Source: Opitutia bacterium (GTDB lineage Bacteria > Verrucomicrobiota > Verrucomicrobiia > Opitutales > Seribacteraceae). From it: a stretch of DNA of 47,460 nucleotides. This document shows, piece after piece, positions 27,425 to 36,778 of this stretch. The notes beneath the pieces are model-generated. The model was not told where the DNA came from. It did not search any database and was given only the letters and a program-made list of their open reading frames with translations. Location of the stretch: positions 1-47,460 of the forward strand of contig NZEN01000079.1 of the NCBI GenBank assembly GCA_002689665.1, written 5' to 3'. The translations under genes were made by a program, and so were the position numbers. Within the stretch, counting starts at the first letter, position 1, and every line of letters starts with the position of its first letter.

Positions 27425-27440
27425 TGGCACAATTCATGCA
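27425..27440 (+). promoter_or_regulatory. Candidate sigma-54 (-24/-12) promoter, proximal copy
   Basis: TGGCACaattcATGCA, near-consensus TGGCAC-N5-wTGCw; predicted start ~27451, adjacent to flgB ATG 27452. Confidence 0.65.
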
Positions 27441-27451
27441 TTGTTTGAGCC

Positions 27452-27841
27452 ATGCCAGCAGTCTTAGATAACCTTTACAGCCAGGAAAACTATTTGATAT
27501 CCAAAAAGCTCCTCGATGCTACACACTTAAGGCACGAAGCTTTATCCAACAACATTGCCAATGTTGAGACACCGGGCTACAAAAGGCGAGACTTGCCTAA
27601 AAACTTTTCTGTTGAACTAAGGCGTGCCGTTGACCGTGATGATTTCCGTCGGGTTAAAGCATTACTTCCACGAAGTGCAGAAGATCGGCAAGCCAAGCCC
27701 GTTCGTATGGATGGCAATACTGTTCAATTAGACGAGGAAATGCTAGCGATGAATCGTAATGCTCTTAATTACGAGTATCTTACGGGTGCCGTTGGCGGTA
27801 CGATAAAAACAATCAATCAGGCCATCCGTGGTCGGGTGTAG
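27452..27841 (+). CDS. flgB: Flagellar basal-body rod protein FlgB
   Basis: HEALSNNIANVETPGYKRRD rod-protein motif; first gene of the flagellar cluster. Confidence 0.93.
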   Translation: MPAVLDNLYSQENYLISKKLLDATHLRHEALSNNIANVETPGYKRRDLPKNFSVELRRAVDRDDFRRVKALLPRSAEDRQAKPVRMDGNTVQLDEEMLAMNRNALNYEYLTGAVGGTIKTINQAIRGRV

Positions 27842-27856
27842 TAGGAAATTTTTACC

Positions 27857-28297
27857 ATGAGTATGAATCTAATACCAGGAATCGAGTCTACAGGAAGTGC
27901 TTTGTCGGCTGAAAAGATTCGTCTTGAGATCATCGCTCAAAATATTGCCAACTCTAACACAACACAGGATGCATCAGGTAATGTTTACAAGCGAAAGGAA
28001 GTCGTTTTTGAGGAGTTTATTAAAACCCCAGAGCGAAGAGTTCCTGGCTATGTAGACGAGAATTTATACCAAGGTGTAAGGGTGACTGATGTCACAGATG
28101 ATCAAACTCCTGGAAGAATGATTTACAATCCTGGTCACCCTCATGCAAACGAAGACGGAATGGTTGAAATGCCCAATGTGGATGTTTCCAGGGAAATGGT
28201 TGATCTGATAAGTGCTTCTAGAGCTTACGAAGCAAATTTAACCGTAGTCAAAACCTCAAGAAGAATGGCCCAACAAGCCATGGCCATTGGCAAGTAA
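27857..28297 (+). CDS. flgC: Flagellar basal-body rod protein FlgC
   Basis: LEIIAQNIANSNTT motif; C-terminal VDVSREMVDLISASRAYEANLTVVKTSRRM. Confidence 0.95.
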   Translation: MSMNLIPGIESTGSALSAEKIRLEIIAQNIANSNTTQDASGNVYKRKEVVFEEFIKTPERRVPGYVDENLYQGVRVTDVTDDQTPGRMIYNPGHPHANEDGMVEMPNVDVSREMVDLISASRAYEANLTVVKTSRRMAQQAMAIGK

Positions 28298-28306
28298 TTT
28301 TATATC

Positions 28307-28714
28307 GTGAACGAAATATCTGCTCTACCTAGTCTTAATGATTTGCTTACGCAAAATCCTAACCTACGCCCTAATAGCCAAGCCGAACGCTTTGCCCAAA
28401 ACTTTGAAAACCGTCCTAGTGCATTAAGTTCTTCAGATAGTGTTGGGGCACCTGTTCAGTTGGATCGGACCGCACCTGCCGATCGAGTGACTGCTCCCGG
28501 TTTTGCTCAAATGTTTGAGAAATTTATTCAAGGGGTTGACCAAAAAAAGAAGATCTCCGCCAAGGAAACGCAAGATTTGATTTTGGGTAGATCTGACAAT
28601 ATCCAGGAAGCAGTCGTCAAATCCCAAGAAGCCGGTGTAGCTTTTAACTTGATGATCGAAGTCAGGAACAAGCTTGTAGACTCTTACAAAGAGCTTATGA
28701 GAATGCAGGTGTAG
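28307..28714 (+). CDS. fliE: Flagellar hook-basal body complex protein FliE (GTG start)
   Basis: C-terminal EAVVKSQEAGVAFNLMIEVRNKLVDSYKELMRMQV; position between flgC and fliF. Confidence 0.9.
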   Translation: MNEISALPSLNDLLTQNPNLRPNSQAERFAQNFENRPSALSSSDSVGAPVQLDRTAPADRVTAPGFAQMFEKFIQGVDQKKKISAKETQDLILGRSDNIQEAVVKSQEAGVAFNLMIEVRNKLVDSYKELMRMQV

Positions 28715-28731
28715 TTTAAAATATTTCATTT

Positions 28732-30291
28732 ATGAAAGAAAGATTTGAAAAATTAGCAGAACTTTGGGGTAATTTACCCGGCACCAAAAAAGCAACCTTA
28801 GCCTTCGCTGCCTTGGGGATCGTGGGACTGAGTATTGCGATTTTATCATTTTCTGGCGGAAGCACGCAAATGAGAGTACTTGTCAGTGGTGCTGATGCCA
28901 AAGACTTGGGCGAAGTTGTCGAGATTCTTAAAACTAACCAAATTCCGTACGAATACAATGAGGCGGGTGATTCTATCCTTGTCCCCGAAGACAAAAGAGC
29001 TTCCATGAGAATGGAACTAGCGATGAAGGGCTTGCCCAAGACCGGTGATGTAGGTTTCGAGATTTTCGATGAAGGGAACTTTGGGATTAGTGACTTCGTT
29101 CAAAGAACTAACCACACACGTGCCATCCAAGGCGAATTGGCCAGAACCATAAGCATGATGGATGCTATTCGTTCCGCGAAGGTTTTCGTGGTTAAACCCG
29201 AAAATAATCTTTTACTTAGCGAAGATCCAAATGACCGACCCAGTGCTTCTGTTTATGTCGACACAGGAGGAAATACTCTCGATAAAAGCACCGTTGTTGC
29301 AGTACAATTTCTTGTCTCCCGTGCTGTAAAGGGTGTGAACAAATCTCATGTCGCCGTTATGGATAATCAAGGAAATCTTCTTTCCGAAGAAGGCGAAGAT
29401 GGAGGGGGAGCAGCTGGAGTAGCAGGCCAACTAATGAAAGCTTATCAGGCACAGGAGCGGCGGCTTGAACAGAAAATTGAAACAATGCTCGCAAGAATCG
29501 TGGGGAAAGAAAATGTGGTTGCTCGAGTATCAGTCAATCTTGATACAAAATCTTCAACACTTCTGGATGAGAAGTTTGACCCGGAGGGGCAAGTGCCTCG
29601 TACATCAACCACGGATAAAGACGAAGCAACTACCGTTGAAACTCAACCTCAAAGCAACGCTACGGGGATGGGCGCAAATGTTCCTAATGTAAGTCAGGAC
29701 GCTACTCAACAGGATCCGATCATGGCACAAAGTGACGAGAAGAGGGAATCAAAGACTACCGATTTTGAAATAAGTCGTACTTTGAAAGAAGAAATGCAAG
29801 AACCAGGAGCTATAATTGGTCGCAGTGCCGCAGTTCTTATTGCCAAGGGTGAATCCCCCCGGACGGTTGATCAAATTCAGAGCATTCATGATGCGGTTGT
29901 AAACGCTATTGGAGCTCGCTTTGACCAGGTTGATCTAGAAACTCATGTTACTGTGCACGAAGTTGAGTTTCTTCCTGCATTTATGGGACCTGCTGGGGAA
30001 ACTTTTAATCAATTTGAGCACATCCTTCAAACTTACGGTCATCATATCAAAAACCTTGTTGGTATTGTTTTGGCATTAGTAATTTTCGTGATGTTTCTAA
30101 GGATGCTAAAGAAGTTTAAGCCAAGTGACGCTGAAGTTCAGGTTTTGGATGAGGACGATCAGCAATTGCTTAGTGGAACGAGGAGTCTTGGCAGTGGCCT
30201 TACCCCGGAACTTTTAAATGATTTAATTCAGGAGAAACCTGATAATGTTGGTACGGCTCTCAGGAAATATTTAGAGACTGGGGCAAAATAG
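28732..30291 (+). CDS. fliF: Flagellar MS-ring protein FliF
   Basis: MRMELAMKGLPKTGDVGFEIFDEGNFGISDFVQRTNHTRAIQGELARTI. Confidence 0.96.
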   Translation: MKERFEKLAELWGNLPGTKKATLAFAALGIVGLSIAILSFSGGSTQMRVLVSGADAKDLGEVVEILKTNQIPYEYNEAGDSILVPEDKRASMRMELAMKGLPKTGDVGFEIFDEGNFGISDFVQRTNHTRAIQGELARTISMMDAIRSAKVFVVKPENNLLLSEDPNDRPSASVYVDTGGNTLDKSTVVAVQFLVSRAVKGVNKSHVAVMDNQGNLLSEEGEDGGGAAGVAGQLMKAYQAQERRLEQKIETMLARIVGKENVVARVSVNLDTKSSTLLDEKFDPEGQVPRTSTTDKDEATTVETQPQSNATGMGANVPNVSQDATQQDPIMAQSDEKRESKTTDFEISRTLKEEMQEPGAIIGRSAAVLIAKGESPRTVDQIQSIHDAVVNAIGARFDQVDLETHVTVHEVEFLPAFMGPAGETFNQFEHILQTYGHHIKNLVGIVLALVIFVMFLRMLKKFKPSDAEVQVLDEDDQQLLSGTRSLGSGLTPELLNDLIQEKPDNVGTALRKYLETGAK

Positions 30292-30332
30292 TCTGTTTGC
30301 TATTTCAGAGAGTTGAGTGAGGAGTATTATTG

Positions 30333-31376
30333 ATGGAAGAGGTTGAAGAAGAAGAAAGCATAACTGATAGGTACAAGAAGATGGTTAAGCATGATAAGCT
30401 TGCCTTGCTCATGATCGCCTTGGGTCCAGATGCTGCTTCGACTCTACTGAAAAGGTTTGATGCAAAAGATGCGGAAAACATTTGTAAGCGAATTGGTGAT
30501 TTTCCAATTGTTGAGCAAGAGCTGAAAGATTGTGTTTTGGACGAATTCTCAGAAATCATCGAGTCGAGTGTAAACTCGAACTTAGGTGGTATGAATTTTG
30601 CCCAGAAAACACTCGAAATGGCTCATGGTTCCTTGAAAGCAAATAACATCATGAACCGTATTGCTCCTGTCCGAGATTCACTTGATTTTATGGATGACAT
30701 AAAAGAGATGGATTCCGGTCAGATTTACAATGTCCTTCGATTTGAACAACCACAAACAATTGCCTTCGTACTTGCCAATGTAGACCCAGACAAAGCTTCA
30801 GAAGTTTTGCAACTTATGCCACCCAATGTTCAGGAGCAAGTTATCGAAAGAGTGGGTTCAATGGAAACTACTCCTATGGATCAGATTGAAGTTGTGGCAA
30901 CAACTCTTGGCTCGCGTGTTGGCTCCAAAGGTCAATCTCCACAAGTCAAGACGGGTGGAGTCAAGTCCGCAGCAGATTTACTGAATTGGTTCGATAAAGA
31001 AGAAGGTAAAGAATTGCTGAAGAGTATTGAGAAACGTAATCCCAAGTTGGGTGGTTCAATCCGTCAGCGAATGTTCCGTTTCGAGGATCTGGTAAGGCTG
31101 AGCCCTGGAGATATTGCTAAGATAACGAAGGAAGTAGATCAAGATGACCTTGTCATTGCCCTCAAGAATGCATCTGCTGAGCTCAAGAAAATAATTTATT
31201 CGACCATGTCCAAAAGAGCTGTCGAAGCTTTGGAAGAACAACTTGGATTTTTGGGACCGAAGCGTTTGTCGGAAGTTGAGGCGGCACAGGATCGTGTAAT
31301 TCAAATCGTTCGCGAACTCGAGGAGGATGAAGAAATCATACTCGATACAGGAGGCAGCGACGTTGTCGTTCAATAA
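30333..31376 (+). CDS. fliG: Flagellar motor switch protein FliG
   Basis: RFEQPQTIAFVLANVDPDKASEVLQLMPPNVQEQVIERV; C-terminal MFRFEDLVRLSPGDIAKITKEVDQDDLVIALK. Confidence 0.95.
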   Translation: MEEVEEEESITDRYKKMVKHDKLALLMIALGPDAASTLLKRFDAKDAENICKRIGDFPIVEQELKDCVLDEFSEIIESSVNSNLGGMNFAQKTLEMAHGSLKANNIMNRIAPVRDSLDFMDDIKEMDSGQIYNVLRFEQPQTIAFVLANVDPDKASEVLQLMPPNVQEQVIERVGSMETTPMDQIEVVATTLGSRVGSKGQSPQVKTGGVKSAADLLNWFDKEEGKELLKSIEKRNPKLGGSIRQRMFRFEDLVRLSPGDIAKITKEVDQDDLVIALKNASAELKKIIYSTMSKRAVEALEEQLGFLGPKRLSEVEAAQDRVIQIVRELEEDEEIILDTGGSDVVVQ

Positions 31377-32040
31377 ATCTATAGATTTCCCCGCTCCCCC
31401 CAGCGGATTCAAGGTTACTTACATCGGTAACCCTGACATTACAGTTGAGGAATCTAATTCCGCCAGCCAGGAATCTTACAATCGTGGTAAGCAAGAAGCT
31501 ACTAGCTTTTACCAAGCTGAAATCAAAAAACTAAGGGAAGAGATTGCAGTTCAGCAAAATCAGCTACTAGGAGAAATTAATCAAAAAGTAGTTTCTACTG
31601 TTCAAGAGTTAGAAGTAAGGTTGCCAGACTTAGTCATCGGAATCGCTGAGCGGGTTTTAGGGCAAGTCAAACTAGACGGTGAGGAGATCGAGCAATTAGT
31701 TAAATCAATGATAGCTGAATTTGCAGATGAAGATGAAAAGCTGGAAGTCTTCTTAAATGCCAAAGATTTGGACCTACTCAAAGGTTTGCGCCGAACAGAG
31801 GATGATGGTAATTCATCAAGTGATCAAGATGAAGAAGGTTTTGCGAGTGCTATTGCTGGCATTTTCGATGGTCTAGATGGTGATGATGCTTTACTTAGCG
31901 AATATCCTGAAGTGAAGTTTTTTACAGATGACTCACTGGAAAGTGGAGATTGTCAAATTAAGAGTAGATTTGGCTTGTTGGACGGTAGGATTGCAACCAA
32001 ATTGAGAAAAATCGAAGAGGAGCTTCGCGGAGATGATTGA
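31363..32040 (+). CDS. fliH: Flagellar assembly protein FliH (start uncertain; ORF opens at 31327)
   Basis: Coiled-coil EIKKLREEIAVQQNQLLGEINQKV; LPDLVIGIAERVLGQVKLDGEEIEQLVKSMI; between fliG and fliI; TTG at 31363 minimises overlap with fliG. Confidence 0.8.
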   Translation: MSFNKSIDFPAPPSGFKVTYIGNPDITVEESNSASQESYNRGKQEATSFYQAEIKKLREEIAVQQNQLLGEINQKVVSTVQELEVRLPDLVIGIAERVLGQVKLDGEEIEQLVKSMIAEFADEDEKLEVFLNAKDLDLLKGLRRTEDDGNSSSDQDEEGFASAIAGIFDGLDGDDALLSEYPEVKFFTDDSLESGDCQIKSRFGLLDGRIATKLRKIEEELRGDD

Positions 32041-33355
32041 TTCTTTGCACGAGAGATTTTCCCTTATGGAGCAGGGAATCCGTGGCGTACGGACTACTGA
32101 TAAAATAGGGACAGTCAAAAGGGTTACTGGACTAATTATAGAATCAGAAGGTCCGGAATGCTCCATTGGTCAGGTATGTTCGATTACATCCGATAGACAC
32201 AACCAAAGTATAGAGGCACAAGTGGTAGGCTTTCGCGAGAATGCAGTACTTCTTATGGCATTAGAGAGTGTTCATTTAATCCACCCAGGATGTAAAGTTG
32301 TTTCCAAAAAGAATTCCAACGCAGTTCCGTACGGTCCTTCTCTTTTGGGAAGAATAATCGACGGAATGGGCCGGCCTCTTGATGGAAAAGGACCTCTTCT
32401 GGCTCCACAGCGAGAGGGCTTTCACGCTGAGCCTCCCAACCCTCTTTCTCGTGGTTTGATTTCTGATCATTTTAGTACTGGTATCAAATCTATCGACACC
32501 TTTATTCCCTTAGGAGTGGGGCAGAGGATAGGGATTTTTGCTGGGAGCGGAGTAGGGAAGTCTATTCTTCTAGGAATGATTGCTCGAGGCTCCGATGCTG
32601 AGGTAAATGTGATTTCACTTGTCGGAGAACGGGGCCGAGAACTTAAGGAGTTTGTCGAACAAGATTTAGGGTCTGAAGGATTGGCTCGTTCCGTGATTGT
32701 TGTTTCTACTTCTGATCAACCTGCCCCTATGAGAATAAGGGCATCTATCCTAGCGACTGCAATTTCTGAAGGTTTTAGGAATGAAGGTAAGAAAGTTCTT
32801 CTTTTGATGGATTCTTTGACCCGTTTTGCCATGGCTCAGCGAGAGATTGGTCTAGCTACTGGTGAGCCCCCGGCATCCAGGGGGTATGTACCATCCGTTT
32901 TTTCGATGTTGCCTAAAATTCTTGAAAGAACGGGTACCTCCGAGACGGGTGCGATTACAGCGATCTATACAGTTCTGGTTGAGGGCGATGATATGAATGA
33001 ACCGGTTGCGGATGCCGTGCGTGGATTTTTGGATGGTCATATTGTTCTTAGCCGAAAGCTTGCTAATGCAAATCATTTTCCTGCGGTTGATGTTTTGAGT
33101 AGCGTGAGCCGCTTGGATAGAGCCGTTTGCACCGAAGAAGAAATGTCGCTGATTTCGGAGGCTCGTGATTTGCTTTCAGTTTACCGTCAAAATGAGGACC
33201 TCATTAATGTTGGGGCTTATGTCAAAAATAGTAACCCTAAAATTGACCGGGCGATCGACAAATTTGAGCATGTGGAAGCGTTTTTAAAGCAGCGTTATGA
33301 TACCCTGAGCACTAGATCCGATGCCTTTTCTCAACTCGGAGGGATTTTTAAATGA
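32033..33355 (+). CDS. fliI: Flagellum-specific ATP synthase FliI
   Basis: Walker A GIFAGSGVGKSILLGMIAR; LLLMDSLTRFAMAQREIGLATGEPPASRGYVPSVFSMLPKILERTG. Confidence 0.97.
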   Translation: MIDSLHERFSLMEQGIRGVRTTDKIGTVKRVTGLIIESEGPECSIGQVCSITSDRHNQSIEAQVVGFRENAVLLMALESVHLIHPGCKVVSKKNSNAVPYGPSLLGRIIDGMGRPLDGKGPLLAPQREGFHAEPPNPLSRGLISDHFSTGIKSIDTFIPLGVGQRIGIFAGSGVGKSILLGMIARGSDAEVNVISLVGERGRELKEFVEQDLGSEGLARSVIVVSTSDQPAPMRIRASILATAISEGFRNEGKKVLLLMDSLTRFAMAQREIGLATGEPPASRGYVPSVFSMLPKILERTGTSETGAITAIYTVLVEGDDMNEPVADAVRGFLDGHIVLSRKLANANHFPAVDVLSSVSRLDRAVCTEEEMSLISEARDLLSVYRQNEDLINVGAYVKNSNPKIDRAIDKFEHVEAFLKQRYDTLSTRSDAFSQLGGIFK

Positions 33356-33804
33356 AAGTTTTTAATTTTAGATTAGAGACACTTTTGCATTTAAGAGAAA
33401 TTGCTCGAGATAAAGCACTTGGTAACTATGCGAAAGCTATCAATGTAAGGCAAGAGAAGGAAAAAGCTTTGCAAGATAGCCGAACTTTCCTTGACGAATT
33501 GCAAATTCATATCGGCCAGGAGCGTATGGATAGCTTTTCTGGATCTTCGCAAGAATCTTTTGACCTCTCAGTAAAATCGGCCAAAGAGAGAATTATTGAT
33601 GCACACAAAAATTTACAACATTCAATCCAGTCCGAAGAAGCCAAAAAAAGAATCTATCTGAAGGCAGACTCAGAATATAAAAGTCTTCTCAAACTCAAAG
33701 AAAAACAAAAGGAGGAGCATGTTCGTGCGGAATCCTTGAAAGAAGAGAGAGAGCTAGAGGATATCATCGGCGGTCGTTTCGTTTTTAACAACATTAGCAA
33801 CTAA
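33352..33804 (+). CDS. fliJ: Flagellar export protein FliJ
   Basis: Short coiled-coil protein starting FNFRLETLLHLREIARDKALGNYAKA; ATGA overlap with fliI. Confidence 0.85.
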   Translation: MKVFNFRLETLLHLREIARDKALGNYAKAINVRQEKEKALQDSRTFLDELQIHIGQERMDSFSGSSQESFDLSVKSAKERIIDAHKNLQHSIQSEEAKKRIYLKADSEYKSLLKLKEKQKEEHVRAESLKEERELEDIIGGRFVFNNISN

Positions 33805-33809
33805 ATATT

Positions 33810-34475
33810 ATGAAAATCTCACCCACCTTAATAGTCCTCCTTGCTGTCGTGCTTTCAGTTGGCAGTGCTGGTGCCATGTTATGGTTGAATTACGATGCAA
33901 TTTTTAAGCCTAAGCCTGTGATTAAGGCCGAGTTTACAAGTGTGGAGTTTGACGCAGATGACACAAGTTATTCCCCTGCGGAAACCCATTCGATGAACCA
34001 GTTGTCCAAAGAATTGACAGCTCTTAAAGAAAGGCTCTTAGAAAGAGAAAACGAGCTGGATGCAAGGGAATCGGCAATTTCAATGGATTTGGAATCTCTT
34101 GAAAAACAAAAAAAAGAATTAAAACAAATTAGAGAAGATCTTGCCTCTAGGCTTGCCGATTTTGAAGCGAGACAAGGGCAGGATCTTAGTGAGGAACAAT
34201 TAAAGGAATACAAGGATACATCCAAGCGGTGGATTGAAATGGGACCGGAAGTTGCGAGTGTTGAAATTCAAAATTGGAGGCAAAAAAGACGATTTGAAGA
34301 GGCTCTGACCATTTTCGAACTGCTCAAGGCAGAGGAAAAGGCTCCCATCATAGCATTTATGTTGAATAGTGATGAGGATTCATTGATTGAATTAGCGGAC
34401 GCTTTGGCAATGAGAGATCGAGGTTTGTTGCCAAGTGTCGAAGCTGAGAATATCGCAAATCCTCTCCAAAACTAA
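33810..34475 (+). CDS. MotE-like protein (TM segment, coiled coil, MgtE-N-like C-terminus)
   Basis: N-terminal TM LIVLLAVVLSVGSAGAMLWL, long coiled coil, C-terminal FEALTIFELLKAEEKAPIIAFMLNSDEDSLIELADAL; between fliJ and fliK. Confidence 0.65.
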   Translation: MKISPTLIVLLAVVLSVGSAGAMLWLNYDAIFKPKPVIKAEFTSVEFDADDTSYSPAETHSMNQLSKELTALKERLLERENELDARESAISMDLESLEKQKKELKQIREDLASRLADFEARQGQDLSEEQLKEYKDTSKRWIEMGPEVASVEIQNWRQKRRFEEALTIFELLKAEEKAPIIAFMLNSDEDSLIELADALAMRDRGLLPSVEAENIANPLQN

Positions 34476-34481
34476 TTTCTG

Positions 34482-35438
34482 GTGGATTCTGTTACTAACT
34501 CTTTTACGGCAAGGCTTGCAAATGTGCCTGCTCATAAGTCGGTAGGGAAAAATGGTACTTTTTGGTTACCCCCAGAATCCGCCAATTCTTTTTCGTCCAA
34601 GCTAAAAGATTTGAGTAAAAAGAATTCTCGCTCACCCTCGAAAAACTCACAAAACAACCCTGCTTTGCCTAATGCACAAGCCAAACAGGATGGAAGTGCT
34701 AATGCTAAATCAAATTTAACGGTTTCTCGAAATCTAAATAGAACAGAAACGCCGAGGAATAGCCATATTTTGCAGTCCACTCAATCTCACTCGAAACCTA
34801 AGAAGGTAAGCAATAACTCTGGCGTGCAGGTTCAGTCAAATTTATTACCCCGGGCATTGCATGGGGATGGCTCTATTATTGGAAAAAACCAAGTTTCTCG
34901 TGGGGTGGAAAAAAAATCTCCCGAAACCGAAAACTTGCTTTCAAAAGATAAAGAGAATCAAATGCTTGTTGGAGACAAGGAGGAACACGAAGGTCAAAAA
35001 AACACTAAGCATCATGGCGCAAAAGATGCTTTTAGTAGCGATCTGATGCATATGACCGAGAGATTGAATTTAATTTTTACGCAGGCTGCCTCTATCGCGA
35101 AGTCTGAAAATCGCTTGGAAGATAAATCACTTAAACTCTTGGAAGACATAGCAAGAGAAGTCGCCACCAAAATTGCCCTGCTTGAAAAAGATGAATCAAA
35201 AATTGTTCGCATGGCTTTTGATCTTCCCAATGGTTCTGCTTTAAGTGTTCGCATTGAGCAGACGCCTTCTAATCTTTCCATTTCATTTATAACTCAAGAT
35301 GCTGAAACCCAAGATGTGATCGAGTTTATCCAGGAACTTTTGGGTAGAGATCAAAATAACAGCCATGCGAGTTCTATATCTGTATTTTTATTTCAATCTT
35401 ACCAAGATATGGATTCTTACTTTAAACAAGCCGCTTAA
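34482..35438 (+). CDS. fliK: Flagellar hook-length control protein FliK-like (GTG start)
   Basis: Ser/Asn/Lys-rich N-terminus and compact C-terminal domain VRMAFDLPNGSALSVRIEQTPSNLSISFITQDAETQDVI; directly before flgD. Confidence 0.7.
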   Translation: MDSVTNSFTARLANVPAHKSVGKNGTFWLPPESANSFSSKLKDLSKKNSRSPSKNSQNNPALPNAQAKQDGSANAKSNLTVSRNLNRTETPRNSHILQSTQSHSKPKKVSNNSGVQVQSNLLPRALHGDGSIIGKNQVSRGVEKKSPETENLLSKDKENQMLVGDKEEHEGQKNTKHHGAKDAFSSDLMHMTERLNLIFTQAASIAKSENRLEDKSLKLLEDIAREVATKIALLEKDESKIVRMAFDLPNGSALSVRIEQTPSNLSISFITQDAETQDVIEFIQELLGRDQNNSHASSISVFLFQSYQDMDSYFKQAA

Positions 35439-35449
35439 CAATTTTAATT

Positions 35450-35884
35450 ATGATTGACGCAATATCCTCTTCATTGGCTGCAAATCCAAGAGTAAACGAA
35501 ATTTCAGAGCAGGGCACTAGAGATGGTGCTACCATGCAAATGGATGATTTCTTGCAACTTCTGACAGCTCAAATTGCGAACCAAGATCCCTTGGAACCGA
35601 TGAAAGATACTGAGTTTATCTCTCAAATGGCCAACATCGCATCCCTTGAGCAGATGCAACAGTTTTCCAAGGGTTTCGAAAACTTTGCGGATTCCCACAA
35701 AGATATGGTTACCCAAGCTTATTTGGGTAGGAAAGTGAACATTGAGGATGAAGGCAAAAGCATCACTGGAATCGTAGATGCCGTTAATAAAGCTGATGAT
35801 GGTGAAGTCACTGTTCAGGTTAATGGTAAGGATTACAACCCGGAAAACATTTCTCGAGTATCCTTATCTGGAGTCTCTAATTAA
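35450..35884 (+). CDS. flgD: Flagellar hook capping protein FlgD
   Basis: MDDFLQLLTAQIANQDPLEPMKDTEFISQMANIASLEQM. Confidence 0.96.
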   Translation: MIDAISSSLAANPRVNEISEQGTRDGATMQMDDFLQLLTAQIANQDPLEPMKDTEFISQMANIASLEQMQQFSKGFENFADSHKDMVTQAYLGRKVNIEDEGKSITGIVDAVNKADDGEVTVQVNGKDYNPENISRVSLSGVSN

Positions 35885-36750
35885 TGATAGCCTCACTCCA
35901 TAACGGTATAACATCCCTTAAGAGCCTCACACAAGGCCTTCAAGTATTGGGCAACAACATAGCGAATGTAAATTCTCTAGGTTACAAGGCATCCCGAGCT
36001 AACTACTCCGATAATTTTTATCTACATTTAAACGATGCAGAATCGGGAGAGGGCGGGGTTCCGAGCAACAACATTCAACAACATGGCACAGGCGTTCATG
36101 TGAGCTCGATATCTTCTGATTTTAATCAAGGCACTATTGAGGTTACGGGATTAGATCTTGATGTTGCAATCCAGGGAGAAGCTTTACCAAATGCTGGCGG
36201 TTTCTTTCAGGTAGTTGACCCTAATACGGAAGAGGTTTATTACACGAGAGCCGGTGCTTTCGAGGCAACCAATCAAGGACTTCTAGTGACTCGTGATCAA
36301 TACCGTTATCAACTCCAAGGCTTAAATGGTGCTTTGCAAGTTTCGATGGAAGAAGGAGAAACCCTCCTTGCTCGCAGAATTGAGGAAGATGGTAGAATTA
36401 ATTTGGTAGTCTCTAAAGATGATCTTAATGGCGGAACTGAAGATGTAATCCGCAATGCTGGCCAAATTAGTATCGTTAATTTTCATTCTCCACAATATCT
36501 ACGAAGAGCAGGTAATGGCTTTTATTCCAACGGGTCTCCTGGTCAGGATTTAGCTGGTCAGGTAGATAATTTTGTTCCTGCAAGTGGCTCGAATGGGAAA
36601 ATTAAGCAATACTCGCTCGAGCTTTCCAATGTTGATTTAACCAACCAATTTGCTTCTATGATTTCACACCAGCGTTCTTTTCAGGCTGGTTCAAGAGTCG
36701 TAACTACCTCCGATGCTATTCTGCAGGAAGCAGTAAACCTTAAACGATAA
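35884..36750 (+). CDS. flgE: Flagellar hook/basal-body protein, FlgE position (short)
   Basis: HNGITSLKSLTQGLQVLGNNIANVNSLGYKASRANYSDNF; C-terminal VDLTNQFASMISHQRSFQAGSRVVTTSDAILQEAVNLKR. Confidence 0.82.
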   Translation: MIASLHNGITSLKSLTQGLQVLGNNIANVNSLGYKASRANYSDNFYLHLNDAESGEGGVPSNNIQQHGTGVHVSSISSDFNQGTIEVTGLDLDVAIQGEALPNAGGFFQVVDPNTEEVYYTRAGAFEATNQGLLVTRDQYRYQLQGLNGALQVSMEEGETLLARRIEEDGRINLVVSKDDLNGGTEDVIRNAGQISIVNFHSPQYLRRAGNGFYSNGSPGQDLAGQVDNFVPASGSNGKIKQYSLELSNVDLTNQFASMISHQRSFQAGSRVVTTSDAILQEAVNLKR

Positions 36751-36778
36751 CTTTAATCCTTAAATACAGCTATTTGAT

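Noticed and set aside
27090-27467. Plus-strand 125-aa ORF overlapping the histidine kinase and flgB starts
   Set aside because: Mostly antisense to the kinase and crosses the promoter gap; no recognisable domain.
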